Origin: Acanthacorydalis orientalis
Taxonomy: Eukaryota; Arthropoda; Insecta; Megaloptera; Corydalidae
Direction of reading: 5' to 3'
Length of the DNA: 64,000 nucleotides
Assembly: GCA_034766995.1 (NCBI GenBank)
Contig: CM068318.1
Coordinates: forward strand, 30,593,603-30,657,602
Shown here one piece after another: positions 23,391-35,636 of this stretch. The position numbers were made by a program, and so were the translations under genes. The notes below the pieces were generated by a model. It had not been told where the DNA came from. It worked only from the letters and a program-made list of their open reading frames with translations, and made no database searches. Each line of letters opens with the position of its first letter. Within the stretch, counting starts at the first letter, position 1.

Positions 23391-23526
23391 AATCCTCAAA
23401 ATATCGTCCATTATTTTATATAAATTTTGTCCATCTGTCAGGTAAATGACGAAACCCTTGTCGAAAAAAAGATACCAGCATCGAGTCAATGATGTGATCA
23501 ATGCATTTTTGGACGTCTTCCACTGT
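23391..23526 (-). pseudogene. mariner transposase C-terminal tail
   Basis: Minus-strand reading gives VEDVQKCIDHFIDS, then FFDKGFRHLPDRWTKFI and, after a frame change, NNGRYFED. W-K-I-NNG-YF near a stop is the standard end of mariner transposases. It belongs to the same lineage as the plus-strand tail at 29335-29612, which also has VQKCID and FIDS. The catalytic domain upstream is not recognisable. The frame 23277-23534 contains this piece plus unrelated AT sequence. Confidence 0.6.
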
Positions 23527-24395
23527 TTTATCACTTTTGCACGTTTTATGCATCACAACATCTTTCCTTAAAGCTGAACAAATCATTTTTGCGTTGTCAC
23601 TTGCGTAGTCACTAGCACTTTTTCAACTAGAGTGCGAAAATTCTTTAATGCATAACATGCTGCTTTTCTAATCATCGTGTTTACTACTAATTTATGATGT
23701 TATGCTGACTGCTTGGCCATGATATAGAGTATTTTAAATGAAGTATTCAGTATTTTAAAAAGATTGGTACTTCAAAATCCTAAAACGAACTAGAAAATAT
23801 TTTAGTTTAAACCAGAGTTAGTATTGGTTCAATTTAAATGCACGAAATTATTTTTTACATATATATCGACACTCCTTTAACTAACTCACTAGTAGACTTT
23901 CATATGTGTTGCATCAAATATATGATCTATAATACGCATCCTAAAAACCTAATCCTCATTCAAAATAAAACTCGTATTCTTTTTCAAATAAAAATCATGT
24001 GATATTTTAGAGAACAAACATTACTTTTTCGCCTTTAGGTAGACTGTTTATTTTCTGAGATTTAAAAGTGAATTTACTACACACACAAATCACAAAATAA
24101 TACGGTGATTAACGGTAAAAAACGATATTTAACATTTATTAAAATAAAAAATAAATAAAAACTCCAAAAAGTAAATAAAAAGTATTAAACGATTATAATT
24201 AATATAAAACGAAATTATAATTGGTTTAATGCTTACATGAATAACTTAAGATAATTATTAATTTTGTTTTACATCGAATAACATTTAAATTGTATAAATA
24301 CGAAATAATTTATATACTATTAATTATTTTTTATGATATTAGTTATAAAAGAAATGTAGGCGATAGAGACAGTATAATTTCGTTTCTTAATTGCA
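23527..24395. other. AT-rich spacer, nothing recognised
   Basis: No open frame, transposon end or repeat relationship seen. Confidence 0.45.
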
Positions 24396-24568
24396 TTAGG
24401 CAGGCAGAAAAATAATTACGGACCTACAAATTTATATACGTTTTTTAATTTAAGTTGTTTTCAGTGATCCAAAATTGTTCAATGACTAATGTCTAAAATT
24501 GTGCAAGCTCTCGAATTGTTATGCGTGGTTCTGATTCCACTAAAGCATTCAGTTAATCGTTCAGTTCT
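24396..24568 (-). mobile_element. Family A mariner, 3' end fragment
   Basis: Starts TTAGGCAGGCAGAAAAATAA and carries the common deletion junction, then stops matching near 24568 after the CCACTAAAGCATTCAGTTAA stretch. It shares extra small deletions with the copy at 24800-25363, so the two probably come from a local duplication. Confidence 0.8.
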
Positions 24569-24799
24569 TAATTTCGGAATATTTCTTTTGTCACAATTTT
24601 ATATATTATTATAATTTTAAGCTTTTTTTAATTTTGGTACACAAGGTTGCACAACAATTTATCTCAACTTACATATAGTATGTTATTTACTTATTATAAT
24701 AACAATTTTTATAATACCTTTTTTGGTAACTAGTTTATTTACTACATACTAATTACTTTGAAAATTTAAAAAAAAATACGAATTGTAATCAAGAATCTA

Positions 24800-25363
24800 T
24801 AATGTTGATAGAAATATAATTTCGGTTTATGGACTTCAAATTCATATACGTTTTTTAATTTAAGTGATTTTCAGTAATCCAAAATTGTTGAATAACTAAT
24901 GCCTAAAATTGTGCAAGCTCTCGAATTGTTGTGCGTGGTTCTGATTCTACTAAAGCATTCAGTTAGTCGTTGTGAACTAAAAAAGGATGTCTGCAATTTT
25001 CTTCAACTTCAAGGTCTTCGTCCTCAGCACGAAAATTTTTGATCCACCATTGCACCATACGTTCCTTAACAGCACCCACACCAAAAGTACTATTCAGTTT
25101 ACACGCAGCTTCTGCTGCTTTATGGCCCGTTTTGAACTCAAAAAAAAAACGCAAAAAAGCTCTAATTTACTTTTTTTCCATCCTTAGTTCAATAGCCAAA
25201 TTTTAAATAAAATTAATAACAAAACCAGAGTCGATGTTACTAAAATACCGAAAATGCACTTTAAAATGATATTAATATGAACATGATGAAGTGACATTCT
25301 CAATGAAAAAATTAACGTTAAAATTCAGAAAACAAGAACCGCAGTTATTTTGCTCCAACCTAA
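24800..25363 (-). mobile_element. Family A mariner, common-deletion type (564 bp)
   Basis: The right end is CAGTTATTTTGCTCCAACCTAA followed by TA; the left end (TAATGTTGATAGAAATATAA) is worn. On the minus strand the N-terminal transposase part is one of the better preserved: an open frame 25154-24963 reads FEFKTGHKAAEAACKLN, FGVGAVKERMVQWWIKNF and EDEDLEVEEN, the first helix-turn-helix and linker of a cecropia-like mariner. Sequence then passes through the common junction to the terminal 60 bp. No catalytic residues remain. Confidence 0.85.
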
Positions 25364-26033
25364 TACATTCAAAGAAAATTATAATACCAAACACATTTAA
25401 TATAAAAGTATCTTCTAACAATGTTATTGGATATCTTGATGAATATATGTTGTGATGTACAAATTGTGAATAAAAATAAGTTAAATATTCTTATTAATAT
25501 AAAAAATCAATACCCTCAACTAATGATAATTTATGTAGCAAGTTTTAAATTATTTATTATTTTCGTCATTTTTGGAAAATTATATTATTAAAAATCAGAT
25601 AGAATTTCATTTTCTCAAAATAACTGAAAACAGTACAATGTTTAAAAATACACTCATAATTTATAGTAAAAATCAGTTAAGTTTTCTTTAGAAATATTTT
25701 GTGTAATGTTGTGCCTTTAATATTATTTAATTTTGTCTAATGTTATTTAATGTTATTTATTGTTTTCATGAGTTCAAAAACTAATTACGGATTATTTCTT
25801 CAATTATAATAATTGTATACACTTACAATTAATATAAATTCTATTTAATATTATAAGTTGTATATAATGTTTATTTAAATATATAAACAATTGTGTTACT
25901 TATCTTTATATAAAAATCTACAATATAAACTTCAATAATATTAATGTAAAAAGTGTATGGAAAATATAATTAGATTATAATTATCAAATAAACTCACACA
26001 CTTCACTTAATATGTCAACGAAAATTTGAAGAC
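25364..26033. other. AT-rich spacer, nothing recognised
   Basis: Repeated TTATTTAATGTTATTT motifs near 25720-25760; otherwise featureless. Confidence 0.5.
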
Positions 26034-26157
26034 AGATGATGGTTGGTTTGTTATTGGGGGTTAAGGGCGCATCGACAACAGAGGTCATTAGCGCCCGAAC
26101 ACAAATTATAAATTAAAAACACACCCCTTTGGGCACTTGCGTTCGAATCACTCCTTA
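26034..26157 (+). repeat. Short interspersed repeat S, best copy
   Basis: About 124 bp with GGGGGTTAAGGGCGCATCGA, ATTAGCGCCCGAAC and, near the end, GCGTTCGAATCACTCC. GGGCGC and GCGCCC can pair across about 25 nt. Related copies are at 13427-13500 and 40547-40672. The GTTCGAATC block resembles an RNA polymerase III B box, which would fit a tRNA-derived SINE, but no clear A box was found. Confidence 0.65.
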
Positions 26158-26919
26158 ATTCGAAACGCTAATGTATGTGTGCCAAACGCTTAAGAATATT
26201 TCATTAAAACAATATTTCTCTCAATGAGAGATAAAGATAAAACAAAACACATGGAATGAACTGGACTGTAAAAATACCTAGTCTTGATTCGAAGACAGAT
26301 GAAACGTGATAATTAAATTCATTAATAATTTTATTTCAAATCATAAAAAATAAACTTTTCGAGTGTGAACTATTGAAAACTACTCAATTAATCACTTAAA
26401 TATTAAATTTGTTACTTAACAAGGATTATAAATCGGTCTGATATTCTTCGCGTTCATCGCAGTCCTGTACCTTACAGATCGATAAGATTTTACTAAGATC
26501 AAGTTTCTGTCAATAGAAATAGGAAGGAACAGTAAAGTTATAGTTTGCGGTATGCACAAGGCCATTTGTTTTGTCGAACATAAACACCTGGGCAGGTGCG
26601 CTATGAGATTAGCGCTGACCGCAAACCGCCTTCATACCTTGTTTTGGCTCCGGCTTGTCTCCCGCGTTTGTTAATAGTCGACGATTTGTTTCCATGTTGG
26701 TAAAACGGTACCCAAGTGATGGTGGTAGCACACTTATAGCTTTCGACAACATTCACAAGGAATGTATTTCGGCCTACCATACAAAACTACTTATAGTCTT
26801 GATGCGTATCCGAAACTTTGTTCGGTTTACTGCTCAACGGAATAGACAAGCTGTCGAATTAATCTATGGAACATTTTCCTCAACTCCTTTCTATGATGTT
26901 TTGTGTTTACACATACATT
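26158..26919. other. Less AT-rich island, function unknown
   Basis: From about 26410 to 26880 the base composition is visibly more balanced than its surroundings. It includes a strongly pairing segment (26543-26626) and an open frame (26655-26942, +) with no known domain. On the minus strand an ATG at 26695 opens a short frame (METNRRLLTNAGDKPEPK) that reaches a CAAG|GTATGA splice-donor-like site at 26638. This could be a small first exon, but there is no second line of support. Confidence 0.35.
26543..26626 (+). ncRNA. Candidate structured RNA or cruciform-forming segment
   Basis: GTTTGCGGT (26543-26551) pairs perfectly with ACCGCAAAC (26618-26626). Between them lie CACCTG-GG-CAGGTG (26585-26598) and CGCTA with TAGCG (26599-26614), both perfect. 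Outer stem plus two adjacent inner hairpins give a multi-branched fold that is hard to explain by chance in AT-rich DNA. The strand and any transcription are unknown. Confidence 0.35.
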
Positions 26920-26952
26920 TATATATATATATATATATATAAATGAAATGAA

Positions 26953-27000
<48 letters not shown>
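26920..27000. repeat. (TA)n tracts in an inverted arrangement
   Basis: Two TA tracts separated by AAATGAAATGAAATATG, with ATATTTCATTTC on the far side, so the spacer can pair with downstream sequence. Confidence 0.9.
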
Positions 27001-27227
27001 TTCATTTCTGTTTTTATTAGAATAAACACTGTTTGAGACCAAAATATAAATTCTACTACATTCATAAAATTTACTTATTCAAGTATCGCTATTAATATTT
27101 ACTTATTACAGTATTCAATATTCCGCTAATTTTTATATAAATAAATTATATTTTAATAAATTGTAAGTACACTTTCTATTTTTTCGATCATGGAAGATGA
27201 CATCAAAATAATATAGAATTATATACA

Positions 27228-27445
27228 TAAAAACCTACATTACACGCCATTGTGTCCTGCGGACAAAGTGACGAGAAATGTTTGTTTTGTCAGCTCATAG
27301 GTTTCAAGTTTAATTCATTAAGTTTCGTTCTTAGATTTTTTTGTTTTTAAATATATTATGTTGTAGAAGCCAATTAACAGTTTTTTTCTTTCTATGTTTC
27401 TTTTTATTTTCCTATCAATTGTGACGGGTTATATACTAGTTATGA
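27228..27445 (+). repeat. Dispersed repeat T, copy 1
   Basis: Shares AAAACCTACATT, CATAGGTTTCAAGTTTAATTC, TTAAATATATTATG and GACGGG.TATATACTAGTTA with 39200-39415, in the same order and orientation. It is non-coding, and no terminal repeats are visible. Confidence 0.75.
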
Positions 27446-27989
27446 AATAAAACCAATATTCATTTTATTTAATATAAAATGACTATCTATTTTTATATAA
27501 CTTAAAAGAATCAGTTAACAAAATGGAGCAAACACACATCTGACTAAAGCAATTCATTTATCTCTTAAGCATTCATTAATTTCATACGAGACGCATTTAA
27601 AAAAATGATCCAATTGCCTTTAAATTTGACACAGGGATTTTAGAAAGTATTCTTTTATTGTTAAAAACTAGCGTTCTAATCGGTGTATTTCTGAACAAAA
27701 TTATGTATCTTTTTATAGAAACAATTTTCTGATAATATTTTAATCAAATTGTGTATAGCTATCTTCACATAATCATCTTATATCCTTCTTCCATTAAGGG
27801 GAAAAAGAGATGGAATTTACTGGTCGGACCTAACTATATTCGATAACTAATCATTGAAATTATCCAAGAAGTTGATATGTGTGTTGTCTTTTTGCGTTTT
27901 TTCAAGTTAGTATTCAAATTAGTATTCAAGTCTGTAAAACTTCATATTTCATGAATTAATAATAAAAATAACCTTAAAACAGTAGTGAA
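27446..27989. other. AT-rich spacer, nothing recognised
   Basis: No coding or repeat signal beyond short A/T runs. Confidence 0.45.
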
Positions 27990-28915
27990 CACAATGAACG
28001 ACAAAAAAACTGTCTATTCGACATTGTATTCGAGTTCCAATAATAAAAAAATGCCGTTAAAGCATACGAATCAATTGACTCTCTTTTAGGTGGTGTTGTG
28101 TTCTACAATAATTGAAAATATTGGTCACGACGTTTTTAAGACTGGTAATTTTGATACAAGTGACCGACCATGATCTCAAATACTACAAAATTGATTAATT
28201 TTTGATGATTTTTAAATGAAAATCCATCACAGATGCAAAAGAAATTTACATAGCAACTAGAAATTGATAGAGAAATAATTTTGAGACAATTACATGAGAG
28301 GGGAGAATTTCACAGGATCGTAAAGTGGATAACGTATGAATTCTCAGAAAACAGCATTTATCACTAGCTCAGCACATACAGTTCGTTGCTTAGATAAGGT
28401 AACAAGAATTTTTTATATAAAAATGTTACCAGCGATAAAAAATGGATTATGTGCAACAGTTCGAAGTGCAGACATCCATTGGTAACTCTAATTCCAAGAA
28501 GGTCTTCCTTTATATGTGATAAGATATGAAGGATTCCCTGTTCTTTGAGCTTTTTCAGTAGAGTAAAACCGTTACTGTCGAACGATATGTAAACTGAATC
28601 ATTTGGTCAACCAATGGCACAAAAAAGACAATTTATTGAACAAGGAACTCTAACGGTTATTTTATTGGATGACAACGTTAGTCTGCATGTTTCTCTTACT
28701 TTTCAGCACTTCAACTAAGACTGTAAAGTTCTTCAACAAGAAGATTATTTACACAGGGTATTCTATGGATTATCATTTATTCATCTCAATACAAAACGGT
28801 TCATCTAAATAAAGATTTCGAGATACAAAAATAGATGAATTATTTCATTGTCTCCAAGCCAATATTTTTTTCATGAAGAAATCTGAGAGATGATAGTAGG
28901 TTATAGAAATATAAT
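27990..28915 (+). pseudogene. Heavily decayed mariner transposase
   Basis: Pieces in order on the plus strand: IRHCILFEFQ and NAVKAYESI-like (frame-shifted first helix-turn-helix), then FKTGNFDTSDRP, a TVILLDDNVSLHVSL segment corresponding to the HDNARPH block with the second aspartate, MDYHLFISIQNG (third-aspartate block, with D in DYH), and FRDTKIDELFHCLQANIFF near the end. The first aspartate block is not recognisable. Stops and frame changes are frequent, so this is one of the oldest insertions in the window. No terminal repeats found. Confidence 0.55.
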
Positions 28916-29334
28916 TAAGTTTTTTTTTTATAATTTAATTGTACTTTATATATAAAGAAAATAAAGCGAAAATTTGCCAAAAAAAGTCAAAAAAAATATT
29001 TTGATCTAAATATTATATTAATATTAAAGATTTCGTAATTAATGTTTACGTTTGAAGTACAATAGAGATATTCATATATGTATCTATAATATATGCACAC
29101 AAGAATTATCTAAGATTTACATATATTTAACAAGTACCACATTATAACGTATGGTATTTAGATTTATTCATTTTTCAAATTTAGTTCTTCGATTTTAATT
29201 CAGATTGGCTTTTGCGTGTACACTGGATTTACATGTGTACCTAGCACTCATTTTTTAATAATTTCTATAGATATTAAGCATGCAAATTTATAAAAAGGTC
29301 AGTATTATTTTAGTAGCGAAAGTGTCCAAAGACG
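28916..29334. other. AT-rich spacer, nothing recognised
   Basis: No feature identified. Confidence 0.45.
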
Positions 29335-29612
29335 TTATTTGCATGTTAGACCTGGAAGTTTCCCTCGGCGACGTATTTACCGGGCCTAGGACCAGTAGAT
29401 TATCACCTGCTCGAGCTGCTCTGGCGTTACTCGGTTGATAACCACTTTAAAACAATGAAAGAGGTCCAAAAATGCATTGACGTCTTTATCGACTCAAATC
29501 TGCCTTTATTTTCTCGGCAAAAGATTGGTCAGTTACGCGACAGATGAAGCAAATTTATAGAAAATATGAGGATTTGAGGATTGAAATGTATTCTATTTTT
29601 CCATAAATAAAC
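29335..29612 (+). pseudogene. mariner transposase C-terminal fragment
   Basis: Reading PGLGPVDYHLLELLWRYSVD (the third-aspartate block, with D in VDYH), then NHFKTMKEVQKCIDVFIDS and a QLRDR-SKFIEN tail. It is noticeably richer in G+C than its flanks up to 29530. It belongs with the minus-strand tail at 23391-23526 (shared VQKCID and FIDS). The upstream two thirds of the gene are absent. Confidence 0.65.
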
Positions 29613-30000
29613 ATTCATTTTCTATAAAAAGGCACCAAATTAATTTGTACATCTAATATAAATATAAGTACGTTTATAAATATAAATAATGACATTCGTT
29701 TTTACCAGAACAAAATTTAAATATATTAAAGAATACATTGTAATGTCAATAATTAATATTTAACTTTTTGATAAGTTTAATTGCAAACAATAAATTTGTG
29801 TTCACAATTAATTCATTTTTTACCACACAAATGAAACAAAAATCTTTACTGATTAAAAATATTCAATAAAATAATATAGATTATTTTTTAATGCGCCGTT
29901 TGATGACGACGTCATTTTTCTCAGAATATCAAGGTATATAAAAATAATATTCTATACGGTAGCATACAAATCAAAAAAGTGAATTAACGTATTTTAAAAC
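29613..30000. other. AT-rich spacer, nothing recognised
   Basis: The first 50 bases are probably the 3' untranslated part of the mariner fragment. A GACGACGTCATTTT patch at 29906 is unexplained. Confidence 0.45.
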
Positions 30001-30550
30001 TTAGGTTGGTAGAAAAATAATAACTGCGATTTATAACCTTCAAATTCATATATATTTATGTGCTGGTTTTAAGTAGTCTGAACTATTAGATGACTAACGC
30101 CTAATTTTTGGGTAAGCTCTCGAATTGTTATGCGTGGTTCTGATTCACCTAATGCCTTAAGTTGGTCGTTATGAACTGAAAAAGAACGCCTGTGCGTTTT
30201 TTAACTTTAAGACTCTCGTCCCCAACACGAAATTTTTAGAACAACCATTATACCGTACGTTCCTTATCAGTACCCACACCAAAAGCATCGATTAGTTTAC
30301 AAGCAATTTCTGCTGCATTCCACCCATTACGTACAAATATTTCTCTTATTTGCTTCTTTTCCATTTTTAATTGAAAAGATTAATTTGGAGCAAAATTAAT
30401 AATAAAATCAAAATCGATGTTACCAAAATATAGACCGAAAATTGCACTTTAAAATCATATTATCATGAATACGATGAAATGAAAGTTTCATTGAAAAAAT
30501 GAAGGTTAGCATTCAGGAAACAAAAAATTCAATTATTTTCTTACAAATAA
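30001..30550 (-). mobile_element. Family A mariner, common-deletion type (550 bp)
   Basis: The left end is TTAGGTTGGTAGAAAAATAA; the right end AATTATTTTCTTACAAATAA is worn. On the minus strand an ATGGAAAAG start region (near 30363), KQIREIF, AAEIACKLIDAFGVGT and an NAQAFFFSS-type frameshifted linker are readable. Sequence then crosses the common junction (ATATATATGAATTTGAAGG) to the end. No catalytic core. Confidence 0.82.
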
Positions 30551-31616
30551 CAAATCAATAATAACTTTGTTGAAATTTATGACATAAAAATAATTTTTCT
30601 CAATATATGCTTGAAAATTTAAATGAAAATATAATCATATAGCGCAAATAGAAAATGTAAAATATCAATAATCTTAATGTTCAATAATTAATAAATAACT
30701 AAACTACAATAGTTGAAGTTTAAATGATCAGTTGTTAAACTAAACACACATTCAATTACTGCTTTAAAGGTAAGGTCAGGCGTCAGACCCTAGCCGACAA
30801 TTTCTATTGAGCTATGAAATATTCATTTTACCATGAATACTAAGCCTGATGTTACCAATTAATACAGTCGTATAACAATAGGTAGTAGCGCTTAACTATC
30901 CATTTTGACCGCCGAACGAATGCACCCGAGGTCATAATTCAATGTTCTCTACTTCGAAGTGTCTCGCACAAAAGAGACAACAATATGAAATCGGTCGGTT
31001 TTGAGTAACACAACTATACTTTCAAGAACTATAATCCTTTTCGTTATATAGATGAAATTTTATATAATGATATAATTCTACGATCAAGTAAAAACCTATT
31101 GTTTAACATACAGAGAATAATGAAAGCAGTAATGAAATAATAAAAAATACTTATAATGAATTATCTTCATAAAAGGAGAAATTAAAACTAATATTTTCAA
31201 ACCTATTTAAAATAAAGACGTTAATTTTTATTAAGTTTAAAATATTAATTAATAATTAATATTTAAAAATATACTCTAATATTCTTTTTCAATATCATAG
31301 GATTACTAACAAATTTATATCCACAAAGAAATATTCCAATTTATTTAATCTGCACATAGTCTTCGGAGATTTTTTATTTACCCCAAGTACATTTACTAAT
31401 AAAACAAAAAAGATTAAGAAAAAGATAAAAAGTACACAAATGTTAATACTTTTTACATGTGTCATATTTATAAAGTAGCATTTGTACATAACTGAAGACA
31501 CGAATATATCAATTTACAAATGTATTATTTATTTTAGTCTATTGTAGATATAAAAGTGAATTAAAATCGATTAAAAAATTAAATCGTTGAAAATTGCAAC
31601 TTGAATATGGTATTTA
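30551..31616. other. AT-rich spacer with a mixed-composition patch
   Basis: 30760-31010 is less AT-rich (AAAGGTAAGGTCAGGCGTCA, ACCGCCGAACGAATGCACCC) and includes a splice-donor-like AAGGTAAG at 30767. I found no frame or homology to support an exon. The rest is featureless; the minus-strand frame at 31295-31501 looks like chance. Confidence 0.4.
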
Positions 31617-32814
31617 TTATTGGATCAGTGTAACACAGTTCGTATACGATTTGAAATTGAAACTTAAGCGATTGTTTTTCGTAGAAAACGCTTTTATTAA
31701 TCAATCATGTTTCACCATCGTTTTTTGCAATCATTTTTCAACACTTAGGCAGCTGCTGGATTCCTACTTCCTAAAATCTACGCGGTATTTCAGTAAAAAA
31801 AGGCGGCGAGGTGGGTTTTGACGGCTTCCAGGATGCCAAATTTTTTACTATTTAAACTAATCTGCAGAGACCGAAAGAAATTATAATGCGAAGGTGCAAT
31901 GTCCGGAGAATATGATGTATGCGATATGATTCCAATTTCAACTGCTTCAGTTTTTGCAGAGTCAGTTCTGCTGTAAGTGGTTTTGCATTATCGTAGTGGT
32001 GATGATGAATCCTTTGGCCAAAATCAGACGCTCTTCTTTAATTGCTGCGTTCATTTTGGTTAGTTGTTGACAGTACTTCTCCTTAATAATCGTTTCACTT
32101 TGTGAGATCAGCTCAAAATAAATAACACCTTTGCAATCCCAGCAAACACACAGAAACACTTTAATCGGATGCAGGCCAGTTTTGACGACTGGCTTTGCCC
32201 CTTCACCCGCTTGTTTCCATGTTCGTCTGCGTCAGACATTGTTGCACAAGATTCATTTCCAATCGCTAGTCACCCATCGATCCAAAAAGGCTATGTATTA
32301 AGGCATCCAAGCAAAGAAACCGGCGAAGAAATGAGATCTAACTTGTTTTTTTTTCGAACGAGTGCCACACCCACGTAACGAACTTCAACGTTGTTGTCAA
32401 CTAAAGCGCGTACTACAATGTTGTTGATCTCAGTAGTCCGTCCAGAGCGGGGTTGAGCTTCGAAGTTAAAATAACCAAGTCGAAATTTAGAAAACCATTT
32501 CTTCATAGTTGGAAGTGATCGTGCATGGTCTAAATAAACTTCCCCAATATTTTTTGTTGCCGCGCCAACGATTACTCCTTTTCGAAACTCGTAAAGCATA
32601 ACGCGACGAAAGTCTATCTTTTCGCTGTCCATTTTCAAAAATTTTTCTTAAAAATCAAATCAAAACAAATGCATTTGATACTCAAATGACAGCTGTGATG
32701 GTCATCTTTCAAACTATATTATAACATGAATACATTTCAATCACGAGCGCCGCCATGTGGCACTCTTAAGACAACCTATTGAATCGTATACGAACTTTTA
32801 CACTGATTCTGTAA
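31617..32814 (-). mobile_element. Second mariner family with clear TIRs and TA duplication
   Basis: The left end TTATTGGATCAGTGTAACAC with GTTCGTATACGATT matches the inverted right end TTACAGAATCAGTGTAAAAG with TTCGTATACGATT over about 33 bp. TA flanks both sides (31615-31616, 32815-32816). At 1198 bp it is near full length for a mariner. The transposase on the minus strand is broken (see 31705-32638). Confidence 0.88.
31705..32638 (-). pseudogene. mariner transposase pseudogene, near full length
   Basis: Minus strand from the ATG at 32638: FRRVMLYEFRKGV, TMKKWFSKFRLGYFNFEAQP and RSGRTTEINN (first helix-turn-helix and linker), then a shortened second DNA-binding region, a VTSDWK block where the first catalytic aspartate would be, VKTGLHPIK, LCVCWDCKGVIYFEL, YCQQLTKMNAAIKEE, YDNAKPLTAELTLQKL with the second aspartate, and YSPDIAPSHYNFFRS, in which the third aspartate has become histidine. 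A tail with VGIQQLPKCWKMI and NDGE ends at the stop at 31705-31707. Loss of the third aspartate and several frameshifts mean it cannot be active. The plus-strand frames at 31594-31821 and 32169-32378 are shadows. Confidence 0.85.
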
Positions 32815-33417
32815 TAAAATATATAAATCACTTATCTTCGTATTTATTATACAGAATGATTCAAAATTTAGTAATGATTTTTAATATCAGTATTTTTTGG
32901 GGATTTTCTATCAAAAGACTTTTACTTAAAACGTTGTCAAAATGAATAAACAAATCATTACACATCTCAGAACGTCAATTCTTAATAAAATATGACACAT
33001 GTCATAAGCTCGAAATCGAGTTCAAAGGTCAGCAATCCAATCTGCTAGCCTGTCAATTGCAACGATCTCTAGAGAAATCAAAACTCTCGACAGATTTTAA
33101 TAGATTTATGACAGAAATCCATGCTAGCTTAATGCATTTTATTAATATTCATTTTTATAGTAATCCATAACTGTATGCAAATATCCAGCATTGAATTATT
33201 GTAAATGAAGTAGAAAATGATTTAGTATCGATATTATTCTATACTTTTGATATTACCACTCTATCCATTAAGATTTAATTCTTACGTCTTGAATTAAACT
33301 GAAGAATATTCATTGAAATAAAATTTTAAAAATGCGTTAATTTACAGTATATATATATATACAGTATATATTCATTTATATTTTTTATTTTCATCAAAAA
33401 TGTAAGATAAAAATCAA
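32815..33417. other. AT-rich spacer, nothing recognised
   Basis: A mixed-composition patch at 33000-33130 (GAAATCGAGTTCAAAGGTCA) is unexplained. Confidence 0.45.
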
Positions 33418-33690
<273 letters not shown>

Positions 33691-35293
33691 ACAATCAAAA
33701 AATCGATTACTACAATATACATGAAATTACTTCGAAAAAAATAGGAAGAAGATAAAATATGTGTTTAATTAACTGCTATAAAAATACATTAAGTGTACTA
33801 ATCAAAGAACTATTCACTTCAGCATTTGATTAATTACAATGTATTAATCAGATTGTCATTATAACATAAACGTATATAAATCAAACTATTCTCAAACTAT
33901 GCTCATTGACTACAATTTTTATAAAAGAATCTCAACTAATGATAAACTATTGCTTAAACAATAACGTTTATGTTAATTTTAAAAATACAGATATGTTTTC
34001 TGATATTTTTTATGTAATAATTTGTTTCAGAAATCAAATAAATATTTACAAATTTATTTGGAGTTCTTGATGTAAATTACAATTAGTAATACAATTTTAA
34101 TTAATAAACTATTCACATAGTGTTAAGAGCAATATTGTTGATACGTTGACTGTTATTAATATCTTTTCATTTACTTGAAAATTATAAAATATTTAAATTC
34201 TCTTGACTTGTTTTAGTGCAGTGAAATTGAATAGACAATAAAGTGTACTGTGGTTAGGTATTTTGTATTCTCAGTAAATGAAAATATGTACACAACTTTC
34301 ACGCTTCAGTAATATTACTGATTATCATGTAACCATTTTTTAAAACCTATTCTTTTGTTTTTAAATTAATAAATTTCAATCTTATAGTCGTCATCATTAA
34401 GAAAAGACATGACAGATAGTGACCATCATGTTTCATAATCTTTGTTATTGATTTAGTTTTAATTCTATTTTTACATAAATTAAAATATATTAATTTATTT
34501 AAAAAAAGTATTCATTAAGAATAAATTTTCAGAAATATAATTATATGTTTATATTTTTATAACTGCTGTATCATTTCATAAATTCAGCATTTGCTATAAA
34601 AATTTGTAGTATTTACAAATTTACTTTATGAATAATATGTCAGTAGTAGTAATCTTTTATTCATATTTTTTACTTCCTGTTATTTTGAGTTTGCGTAAAT
34701 GAAAATCACGTAACTTGAAAATTGGTTTAGAAAACACACTGAAAAATATTTACTAATTTCAAGTTTTATATTGAATTATGAATTTAAAAACAGAAAGTTA
34801 TATATAAGCAGTAAATAAAATTAATTTTTAGAAATTTTTTTTACATGATATGCTTTTTTTGTTACTTATACTTAATTAATACTTAATTACTTACTACGTA
34901 TTATACTATATATACTTAATTACGTTAATTAATAATAAATTTAAAAAAATCCATTTTCGTATATACAAATTTAATTTTATTCCTATATATCATCTTTGAA
35001 CAATATTAATCAAATATTTAGTCCATTAATAAAATATAATACTCTTGTATCTTAATAATCAAAAAATTAGTATTAATATTTGTTGGAACTATCCGACAAA
35101 ACAATAATATTTCCTAAAAAAAAACTTAAAATGTATGGACAACCACAAAAAAAATTTTTTTGAACGTTTGTGTATTAATAATTAAAATATAAATTAGATA
35201 ATTGATTTTACATGAAAATTTAATTTAATATTTATTATTTTAATGTGTTCATTATTTTTATACTTTTATATAAATACCTATCCATATACATAT
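33691..35293. other. AT-rich stretch, no gene recognised
   Basis: 1.6 kb without a readable motif or open frame of note. Confidence 0.5.
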
Positions 35294-35294
35294 T

Positions 35295-35360
<66 letters not shown>
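35294..35360. repeat. (CT)n(TA)n compound microsatellite
   Basis: About 13 CT units followed by about 20 TA units; the strand-reversed form of the TA/GA arrays at 1618 and 4306. Confidence 0.95.
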
Positions 35361-35362
<2 letters not shown>

Positions 35363-35517
35363 ATTTTATGACATAAATAATTAAATATATTTTAATACAA
35401 TTATTAAATATATTATTAAGATTTTTAAACAATATTAAAAATATGTATGAAAACAGTTACAAAATAATAAATTAACTTTATTATCTAAAAATATATATTT
35501 AGATAATAAAAATTAAA

Positions 35518-35548
<31 letters not shown>

Positions 35549-35550
35549 AA
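35518..35550. repeat. (TA)n microsatellite
   Basis: Two short TA runs around one TATG. Confidence 0.9.
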
Positions 35551-35636
35551 AATATATAATATTAGCATAATAAACATCTGAGTGAGTTATATTTGATCAT
35601 TTTGATTGTTGCCTGTTCAACATTTCAACAGGCACT

